Assembly: GCA_035943635.1 (NCBI GenBank)
Contig: DASZBX010000086.1
Coordinates: 1-40,720 of the forward strand
Direction: 5' to 3'
DNA length: 40,720 nucleotides
DNA from: DASZBX01 sp035943635
GTDB taxonomy: Bacteria > Actinomycetota > Actinomycetes > Streptomycetales > Catenulisporaceae
The first letter of the stretch is position 1; every line of letters begins with the position of its first letter. The notes under the pieces are model-generated. The model had not been told where the DNA came from. It ran no database searches and was given only the letters and a program-made list of their open reading frames with translations. Made by a program: the position numbers and the translations under genes. Shown here one piece after another: positions 22,772 to 28,684 of the stretch.

Positions 22772-24571
22772 GTGGCCGGGCAGCGGCGGTGGTACCAGGA
22801 GCGACCCTCGGTCTATCCCTGGGAACAGCGCGGCCTGGACTATGTCAGATATCTGCTTCCTGATGCGGAGCCGTACCGGGCGTTCGCCACGTTCACCTTC
22901 ACCGCGAAGAACGGCCGGGTGCACGAGATCGACCTGCTGGTGGCCACCCCGAGCGGCCTGCACCTGCTGGAGCTGAAGGCGCACCCGGGCACGGTGCGCA
23001 ACAAGGGCCGGCGCTGGTTCTTCCACGACCCGGAGCTGCGCCGGCCCCGCCCGATCGACAACCCGCTGCACTCGGCCACCACCGAGGCCACCGCCCTGCG
23101 CAGCCGGCTGCAGTGGGCCGCGGACCAGGCCCGGCTGAACATCACCGTGCCCCGGATCACCGCGGCCGTCCTGCTCACCGGCGAACGCCTGGTCAGCGAG
23201 CTGGACGAGCAGCAGGCGCTGAACGTGTACGGCGCCGACGACCTGACCGGGCAGACCCGGCTGCCCGGGATCTGGCAGGGCCTGCTCGGCCGCCCGCCGG
23301 CCGACGAGAACCTGGCCGCCCAGGTCGCCGCCTGCGCCCCGCACCTGCCCAACCTGATGCGCGCGATCGGCGCCCAGCCGGTCGAGCAGCGGCTGACCGT
23401 CGGCCGGTTCGAACTGCACAACAAGCTCCTGGTCGACGGCCCGACCTGGCAGGACTTCATCGGCGTGGACCCGAACCTGCCCACCGACCCGCGCCGTATC
23501 CGGATCTACTACACCCGCATGCAGGCGACCACCGAGGAACGCATGCGCGTGGCCCGGGCCGCGGAGCGCGAGTACCTGGTGCTGCGCGCGATGTCCCACC
23601 CCGGGATCGCGCAGGCGCTGGACTACCAGCAGCTGGACCAGGGCGCCGCGATCCTGTTCGGGCACTGGTACGAGGACCAGCTGCTGGACCGGTACGTGGA
23701 CACTCACGGCGAGCACCTGAACCTGGTGATCCGCCTGTCGGTGATCAGACAGATGGCCCAGGCGCTGTTCTATGCGCACGAACGCCAGCTGTTCCACCGG
23801 GCCCTGTCCGCGCACAGCGTGTATGTCTCCGCCCGGCCGGACGGGTCCAACCCCGTGCCCAGGATCACGGACTGGCAGGTCGCCGCCCGGCCGATGGACC
23901 CGATGGCCATGTCGCTCAGCGGCTCGCTGGGCGGATCGCTCGGCGGGGCCCGCGGGGGTTCCCGGGGGACTGCGTCCGGCGCTTCCGGGGACGGCGCCGG
24001 TTCCAGCGGCTCCCACAGTCGGGGCCGCGGCGGCGGCGCGCTCGACCAGACCGTCGACAGCTCCGGCGCCGGTTCCCGGGACGGCTCGCTCGGCAGTTCA
24101 CTCGACGGTTCGCTCGGCGCGGCGTCCGGCGGGTCGCCCGGCGGCGCGGTCGACGGCGCCCGCAACGGCCAGACCACGTCCATGACCGACCTGTCCATCG
24201 CCCGCGTGGACCAGCCCCGGATCCCGTACCTGGCCCCCGAGTTCGGCCAGTCCTCCGGCGGCGAACCGGCCACCCTGGACCTGTTCGGCCTCGGCGCCCT
24301 GTCCTACCTGCTGCTGGTCGGCCAGGTCCCGCACCGCGCGTTCGGCGCCCGCAGCCGCGAGGACGGGCTGCGCGTGCCCGACGCCGTGCCCAGCACCGGC
24401 GAGACCATCCCCGAACCGCTGGCCGACCTGGTCGCCAAGGCCACCCACCCGGACCCCAGCCTGCGGATGGCGAAGGTCGGCGACTTCCTGGCCCACCTGG
24501 ACCAGGTCGACCGCTCGATCACCCCGCTCTGGCGCCCGGCCGCGAGCAGCTCGGACCTGGCCGCCGGCTGA
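22772..24571 (+). CDS. PglW-like protein: NERD nuclease domain plus degenerate kinase domain
   Basis: 599 residues from GTG 22772, with GGAGG 8 nt upstream. Residues about 20-130 are a NERD domain with the PD-(D/E)xK triad visible as EID (D54) and ELK (E67, K69), followed by NPLHSATTEATALRSRLQ. Residues about 205-590 follow a protein-kinase fold that looks inactive: the HRD position is HRA (342-344), the DFG position is TDW (366-368), and the VAIK Lys is not seen. APE (488-490) and DLFGLGAL remain. The activation segment carries a Ser/Gly/Ala-rich insert of about 90 residues (381-471). This is the N-terminal plan of PglW of the Pgl/BREX phage-defence systems, which is much longer and goes on to a second, active kinase. 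No pglX, pglY or pglZ is here, so it is an orphan or shortened relative. Role unknown. Confidence 0.85.
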   Translation: MAGQRRWYQERPSVYPWEQRGLDYVRYLLPDAEPYRAFATFTFTAKNGRVHEIDLLVATPSGLHLLELKAHPGTVRNKGRRWFFHDPELRRPRPIDNPLHSATTEATALRSRLQWAADQARLNITVPRITAAVLLTGERLVSELDEQQALNVYGADDLTGQTRLPGIWQGLLGRPPADENLAAQVAACAPHLPNLMRAIGAQPVEQRLTVGRFELHNKLLVDGPTWQDFIGVDPNLPTDPRRIRIYYTRMQATTEERMRVARAAEREYLVLRAMSHPGIAQALDYQQLDQGAAILFGHWYEDQLLDRYVDTHGEHLNLVIRLSVIRQMAQALFYAHERQLFHRALSAHSVYVSARPDGSNPVPRITDWQVAARPMDPMAMSLSGSLGGSLGGARGGSRGTASGASGDGAGSSGSHSRGRGGGALDQTVDSSGAGSRDGSLGSSLDGSLGAASGGSPGGAVDGARNGQTTSMTDLSIARVDQPRIPYLAPEFGQSSGGEPATLDLFGLGALSYLLLVGQVPHRAFGARSREDGLRVPDAVPSTGETIPEPLADLVAKATHPDPSLRMAKVGDFLAHLDQVDRSITPLWRPAASSSDLAAG

Positions 24572-24602
24572 CCCGCGCCCCGACAGGTTCCGGACATGGA
24601 GC

Positions 24603-24633
24603 GGGGCCGGAGGCATGTCCAGCCCCCGGCCCC
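24603..24633. terminator. bidirectional hairpin terminator
   Basis: GGGGCCGG (24603-24610) pairs with CCGGCCCC (24626-24633) across a 15-nt loop; an alternative GGACATG/CATGTCC pair overlaps. It lies between the PglW-like gene (plus) and the 3' end of the tRNA-like RNA modules (minus), and can serve both. A short T-run is found only on the + side (CCCCCTT). Confidence 0.6.
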
Positions 24634-24654
24634 CTTCTGCCGCTGATTTCATCT

Positions 24655-24791
24655 CGCCGACACGTTTAAGAGAACGGGTCATCTTCATGTTCTTGCGCTC
24701 TTCCTATTGAGCTATCGCCGCAGGGAGAGCAGCGAGCGGGGCTCGAACCCGCAACCTCAAGAAACTAAGCCCACTCCCGGTCGATTCGGCG
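24655..24791 (-). ncRNA. tRNA-mimic (YrlA-type Y RNA-like) module 2
   Basis: Read on the minus strand, the order is permuted: stem strand UCUUG (24762-24758), variable loop AGGUU, T-arm GCGGG-UUCGAGC-CCCGC (24752-24736), acceptor 3' strand UCGCUGC (24735-24729), U, 6-nt linker CUCCCU, acceptor 5' strand GCGGCGA (24721-24715), UA, D-arm GCUC-AAUAGGAA-GAGC (24712-24697), G, CAAGA (24695-24691). All tRNA stems pair (one G-U in the acceptor), and U8, A14, G18-G19, A21 and the UUCGA T-loop are kept. The acceptor stem is closed by a 7-nt loop. Instead of an anticodon loop the stem stays open and continues outward, ending with CGCCGA (24791-24786) pairing UCGGCG (24660-24655). This matches YrlA RNAs that bind Ro60; a permuted tRNA gene is the alternative. 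Confidence 0.8.
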
Positions 24792-24800
24792 TGCAGCGGC

Positions 24801-24957
24801 GGACGCTTTAGCTTGGGGCGATAATCTGAGATTCATCGAGGCTGCCTCTACCAGTTGGGCTACCCCGGCCTGGTGTGCCGGGGGAGGGATTCGAACCCCC
24901 ACTGTCACCGCGTTGGTCAGCTTAGGCTTCAGCTTCAGCTTGCGCTCCCGCGCATCC
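24801..24957 (-). ncRNA. tRNA-mimic (YrlA-type Y RNA-like) module 1
   Basis: Same permuted plan as the second module, 9 nt upstream of it. Minus strand: T-arm GGGGG-UUCGAAU-CCCUC (24900-24884), acceptor 3' strand CCCCGGC (24883-24877), A, 6-nt linker CACCAG (24875-24870), acceptor 5' strand GCCGGGG (24869-24863; seven perfect pairs), UA, D-arm GCC-CAACUGGUAGA-GGC (24860-24844). The region before the T-arm has a small ACC/GGU hairpin like a class II variable arm (leucine or serine type). CAGC/GCUG and AGCU/AGCU pairs continue the stem in place of the anticodon arm, and the ends close as GGAUGC (24957-24952) with GCGUCC (24806-24801). It starts 35 nt after the stop of the upstream gene on the same strand. 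Confidence 0.78.
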
Positions 24958-24992
24958 CCTCCGCCTCGAGCGGCGAAGGGGAGATCATGGGG

Positions 24993-25727
24993 CTACCCGA
25001 ACAGGTAGCCGAACACGGCCGCGCCGACCGGATGGTCCGCGACCTCCGCGCCGTTGGCCTCCTCGCGGGCGAACTTCACCGCGGTCTGCAGCCGCTCGAC
25101 CCGCTCCAGCAGCTCGTTGACCCGCTGGGCGGGCAGCGCGCCGGAGAACTTCACGGTCGTCCAGTACCCGACCGGCACGTCCTCGTAGTACACCTCGACC
25201 TGCGCCGGGTGCTTCTCCGTGGCCTCGGCCTTGACGTGGTTGCGCGGGATCTTCTTGGTCTTGATGGTCCGCACCGGCTCGGTCTTCCACGCGTCGATCG
25301 AGGCGTCGTGCACCCAGGACTCCGCGGCGTCCAGCACCGGCAGCTTCTTGACGAAGGTGTGCAGGTCGGTCAGCTGCTTCTCCAGGAACAACAGGTAGCT
25401 GACCGGGACGTCCGCCACGACGGTGCGCCCGTCGACCACCACGTCGGCCCGCGCGGTGCAGTTGGCCCAGTCCTTCGTCGCGGTCACGTCCAGCAGGCGG
25501 GTCAGCGTCGCAGTGGTCTGCCGCAGCACCTCCTCGACCTTCACCTGCACCCGGGTCGACTCGGGCGGCAGCTGCTCGCCCTCCTCGTCCTTGGGCTGGT
25601 AGGTGCGCGAGATCCCGGACAGCAGGGCCGCCTTCTGCACGGCGTGATGGGCCTCGGTCAACTCCTGGAAGGACTTCGACTTGACGCCCTTCTCGACGGC
25701 GATGATCTGGTTCAGCTTCGTTGCCAC
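24993..25727 (-). CDS. conserved protein of unknown function linked to tRNA-mimic RNAs
   Basis: 244 residues from GTG 25727 with GAGGGGG 8 nt upstream. I recognise the sequence as a widespread, strongly conserved but uncharacterised bacterial family. Landmarks are LTEAHHAVQKAALLSGISRT, YQPKDEEGEQLPPES, ADVVVDGRTVVADVPVSYLL, FLEKQLTDLHTFVKKLPVLD and PRNHVKAEATEKHPAQVEVY, then a C-terminal helix with FAREEANGAEV. No signal peptide, membrane segment or known catalytic motif is visible; it is a soluble alpha/beta protein with many Lys and Glu. The two tRNA-like RNA modules follow directly on the same strand and are probably co-transcribed, so RNA binding or use of these RNAs is a reasonable inference. 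Confidence 0.85.
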   Translation of the reverse strand: MATKLNQIIAVEKGVKSKSFQELTEAHHAVQKAALLSGISRTYQPKDEEGEQLPPESTRVQVKVEEVLRQTTATLTRLLDVTATKDWANCTARADVVVDGRTVVADVPVSYLLFLEKQLTDLHTFVKKLPVLDAAESWVHDASIDAWKTEPVRTIKTKKIPRNHVKAEATEKHPAQVEVYYEDVPVGYWTTVKFSGALPAQRVNELLERVERLQTAVKFAREEANGAEVADHPVGAAVFGYLFG

Positions 25728-25934
25728 CGGCGGTACCCCCTCGATCCCGAGAAATCAGCGTTCTGGTGTGTCTGCACGTCCGGTCGTTCAGTCGTCCAGA
25801 TCATGTGACCAATGAGTAGGGACAATAGCAGTGAGATCCACTGCGGCGCCAGGCGAATACCGTGCGCTGGGTAAGGATCCTGACTAGACGGGTAATTCCG
25901 AACTCTGGCGCCTGAGGTGAGCTGCCGGTTGGTG

Positions 25935-26002
25935 CGCTGGAGATCTTGGAATGGCCTGGGCGGCCGGATCCGGCCGCCCAGGCCATTCCAAGATCTCCAG
26001 CG
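25935..26002. terminator. perfect 68-bp palindrome after the aminotransferase gene
   Basis: Both 34-base arms match without a single mismatch or loop, with the centre between 25968 and 25969 (CGGCCGGATCCGGCCG). It starts 5 bp after the aminotransferase stop (minus strand), the normal place for a terminator, but this is far longer and more perfect than usual, and there is no U-tract. The 207 bp between it and the next minus-strand gene (25728-25934) should hold that gene's promoter; TATTGT at about 25826-25831 (minus strand) is a weak -10 candidate. Confidence 0.7.
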
Positions 26003-26007
26003 GACTC

Positions 26008-27195
26008 CTAGGCCAGGCCGCGCAGCCGTTCCACGGCCTCCTTCAGCACGTGTTCCTGCTTGCAGAACGCGAACCGGACCAGGCTGCGCCCGGCGTCCTG
26101 GTCGTCGTAGAACACGACGTTGGGGATGGCCACCACCCCGCAGCGCTCGGGCAGCGACCGGCAGAAGGCGAGCCCGTCCGTCTCCCCGAGCGCGGTGATG
26201 TCGGTGGTGATGAAGTAGGAGCCGTGCGGCTGGTAGACCCGGAACCCGGCCGAGGCCAGCCCCGAGGCGAGCAGGTCGCGTTTGCGTCGCAGGTCGTCGG
26301 CCAGGTCGGTGTAGAAGGCGTCGGGCAGCGCGAGCGCCTCGGCGACGGCGTACTGGAACGGGCCGCTGCTGACGTAGGTGAGGAACTGCTTCGTGGTGCG
26401 CACCGCCGCGACCAGTGCGGCGGACCCGGTGACCCACCCGACCTTCCACCCGGTGAAGGAGAAGGTCTTGCCCGCCGACCCGATGGACACGGTCCGTTCC
26501 CGCATGCCGGGGAACGAGACGAGCGGCTCGTGCACGCCCTCGTAGACGAGGTGCTCGTACACCTCGTCCGTGACCACGAGCAGATCCCGCTCGCAGGCCA
26601 GCTGCGCGATCGCGGCGAGCTCGTCGTGGCTGAGCACCATCCCGGTCGGGTTGTGCGGTGAGTTGAGCAGCAGCAGCCGGGTGCGCGGGGTCACGGCCGC
26701 CCGCAGCGCGTCGAGGTCGGGGCGGAATGTGGGCGGGTGCAGCGTCACCGGTACGCGGGTGGCTCCGGCCATCGCGATCCCGGCGGCGTAGGAGTCGTAG
26801 TATGGCTCGAACGCGATCACCTCGTCGCCCGGCTCCGACAACGCGAGCAGCGCCGCCGCGATCGCCTCTGTGGCTCCGGCCGTGACCAGCACTTCGGTGT
26901 CCGGATCCCACTCCAGGCCGTAGAACCGCCGCTGGTGCGCGGCCACGGCCAGGCGCAGTTGCGGGATTCCGGCGCCCGGCGGGTACTGGTTGCCCCGCCC
27001 GGCCAGCACCGCGTCCGCCGCCGCCTGGGCGACCGAGGCCGGGCCGTCGGTGTCCGGGAATCCCTGCCCCAGATTCACCGCGCCGGTCCGCACCGCCAGG
27101 GCCGACATCTCGGCGAAGATGGTCGTCCCCATCGAGCTCAACGCCCGGTTCAACAGGGGCCGTACGCCCGCGTCACGCTGCTCGTCATTAGCCAC
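26008..27195 (-). CDS. PLP-dependent class I/II aminotransferase
   Basis: 395 residues from GTG 27195. Fold-type I aminotransferase: an N-terminal MGTTIFAEMSALAVRTGAVNLGQGFPD stretch (split as MGTTIFAEMSALA and VNLGQGFPDTDG), GATEAIAAALLAL, EPYYDSY, NSPHNPTGMV at about 187-196, TDEVYEHLVY, and the PLP lysine in SIGSAGKTFSFTGWKVGW near 245. The C-terminal substrate-carboxylate Arg is in RFAFCK. The pattern fits the kynurenine/glutamine aminotransferase and actinobacterial DapC (succinyldiaminopimelate) group; the exact substrate cannot be decided. It stands alone, ending at a large palindrome. Confidence 0.9.
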   Translation of the reverse strand: MANDEQRDAGVRPLLNRALSSMGTTIFAEMSALAVRTGAVNLGQGFPDTDGPASVAQAAADAVLAGRGNQYPPGAGIPQLRLAVAAHQRRFYGLEWDPDTEVLVTAGATEAIAAALLALSEPGDEVIAFEPYYDSYAAGIAMAGATRVPVTLHPPTFRPDLDALRAAVTPRTRLLLLNSPHNPTGMVLSHDELAAIAQLACERDLLVVTDEVYEHLVYEGVHEPLVSFPGMRERTVSIGSAGKTFSFTGWKVGWVTGSAALVAAVRTTKQFLTYVSSGPFQYAVAEALALPDAFYTDLADDLRRKRDLLASGLASAGFRVYQPHGSYFITTDITALGETDGLAFCRSLPERCGVVAIPNVVFYDDQDAGRSLVRFAFCKQEHVLKEAVERLRGLA

Positions 27196-27437
27196 GATTC
27201 ACCGTACCGTGGCCCTCGGCGGCTCGTCCAAGGCCTCGGCGACCATGCCGCCACGGCTTACCCGAGCAGTCCCTCCACCGTGGGCAGCCACAACGGCCAG
27301 GGAGGGGAGCTGAGCCCGAACGTGTGAATTGCGCCGGTCATTTCATCCACTCGGCGGCCGGACATGATCATTCGGCCGGCTATCCGGGAACGATCCTTCA
27401 GATAGCGCCGGCCTGCGGCGCACCGGGAGGACATGTC

Positions 27438-28340
27438 GTGAGCTCTGAATCACAACGCCACACCGAGCCCGCAAGCGGTGAACCGGCCGAGAAATCGCAG
27501 ATACCCCGGCGTCGCCTGCTGCTGTCCACTGGCGGGATCATCCTACTGGGCCTGAGCACCGCCGCTTCGGTCGGACACGCCGGGATTGGGGCCGCGACGG
27601 TACGCGCGGCACGCGGCCGCACCACGGCCGGTGGGGTGCGTGCGTCCGTCGCGCCGACTGTCGGGCCGTCCGCCACCCCGCCCGCCTCGCCGGCCCCCAG
27701 CGCGGCCGACGCCGCCCCGACGACCTCGGCTCCGCAGCCACGGGTGGCCATGGCCCCGCAGTACTACATCGACGACGCCGGTCCGGTGGCGATCGCGCTG
27801 ACGCTGGACGACGGTCCCGACCCGCACTACACCCCGCAGGTGCTGGCGATCCTCGAGAGCTACGGCATCCAGGCGACGTTCAACATGATCGGCGAGCAGA
27901 TCGACGACAACCTCTCCCTGGTGCGCGAGGTCGCCGCGGCCGGGCACACGATCACGAACCACACCTGGGACCACGCCGACATGCGCAAGTACAGTGCGGC
28001 GCAGGTCATCTCCGAGATCGACCAGTGCAACGACGCCCTCGCCGACGCCGGACAGACCCCGACGATCTTCCGCGCGCCCTACGGCTACTGGACCCCCGCG
28101 GTCTTCCAGGCCTGCGCCGCCCGCGAGCTGACTCCGCTGGGCTGGTCGGTCGACCCGCAGGACTGGGACACCGACCACGTGAGCACCCAGGACATCGTCG
28201 ACAACGTCCTGCAGACGACCAACGCGCACGACATCATCCTCGAACACGACGGCGGCGGCGACCGTTCCAACACCGTCGCGGCCCTGCGGATCTTCATACC
28301 GGAACTACTCGACCGCGGCTTCGTCTTCGCCGCCATCTGA
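27438..28340 (+). CDS. exported polysaccharide deacetylase (NodB domain)
   Basis: 300 residues; GTG 27438 is chosen because GGGAGG lies 7 nt upstream. The longer frame from 27324 has no such site. The N terminus has a Tat-like signal, IPRRRLLLSTGGIILLGLST, so it is probably exported folded. A Thr/Ala/Pro-rich linker leads to the NodB domain (about 125-298) with the CE4 motifs: TLDDGPDP (base and metal Asp), NHTWDHADM (metal His residues), RAPYGYW, VDPQDWDTD and the final ILEHDGGG with the catalytic His. CE4 enzymes remove N- or O-acetyl groups from peptidoglycan, chitin or xylan using a metal ion. Peptidoglycan or chitin is plausible; the sequence does not decide. Confidence 0.92.
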   Translation: MSSESQRHTEPASGEPAEKSQIPRRRLLLSTGGIILLGLSTAASVGHAGIGAATVRAARGRTTAGGVRASVAPTVGPSATPPASPAPSAADAAPTTSAPQPRVAMAPQYYIDDAGPVAIALTLDDGPDPHYTPQVLAILESYGIQATFNMIGEQIDDNLSLVREVAAAGHTITNHTWDHADMRKYSAAQVISEIDQCNDALADAGQTPTIFRAPYGYWTPAVFQACAARELTPLGWSVDPQDWDTDHVSTQDIVDNVLQTTNAHDIILEHDGGGDRSNTVAALRIFIPELLDRGFVFAAI

Positions 28341-28380
28341 CCAGTCCCTGCATGATCGGACGGCGCTGAGCGGCATGGGT

Positions 28381-28422
28381 TCAGGCGTAGGCCTCCAGAT
28401 GGAGACGGTATTCCACAGGCAT
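28381..28422 (-). CDS. possible 13-residue peptide gene
   Basis: ATG at 28422 is preceded by AAGGAG with a 6-nt spacer, one of the best ribosome-binding sites in the window, and reads MPVEYRLHLEAYA then TGA. It lies in the 344-bp gap between the deacetylase and the STAND regulator, divergent from the latter. No modification enzyme or exporter is adjacent, and there is no gene in the same direction right after it that it could attenuate. It may be a leader or signalling peptide, or a chance find. The rest of the gap (28341-28380, 28435-28684) shows only the ribosome-binding site of the next gene. Confidence 0.35.
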   Translation of the reverse strand: MPVEYRLHLEAYA

Positions 28423-28684
28423 GGCTGGCTCCTTGCAGGACGGCTGCGGTCATGGTCCGAGAACTCGCTGCGCGGTTGTCCGGGAAATGCCCGCCGGGCG
28501 TTTCGCCGCTTCGGCGGGTTGGTGCGTGAACCCATGGTGGCTGCCGGGTGCGGGAGGCGTCGCGGATTCCGGAGGTCGGCGAAATCGGGCAGAAAACGAC
28601 CTGGGTCCGTCGCGGGCGCCGGGGCGGATGTTACGCTGCGGTCGCTCTTGTTCATGGTCGTGGTTTTCGGGGAGGAATACGCCG

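Noticed and set aside
24655..24957. Ordinary tRNA genes on the minus strand
   Set aside because: The T-arms have no matching 5' acceptor strand upstream; the only complementary strands lie downstream, which gives the permuted order in both units.
24655..24957. Two-piece (permuted) tmRNA
   Set aside because: There is no tag-coding frame or pseudoknot region, no Gly-Ala type tag, and there are two full D-arms with GG, unlike the reduced tmRNA D-loop.
22772..25727. Complete BREX/Pgl or DISARM locus
   Set aside because: Only a PglW-like N-terminal half is present; no methyltransferase, phosphatase, helicase or AAA gene of these systems lies nearby.
28421..28684. Longer N terminus for the STAND regulator
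   Set aside because: ATG at 28685 has GGAGG at good spacing and the HTH domain follows; the extra 88 codons lack any ordered pattern.
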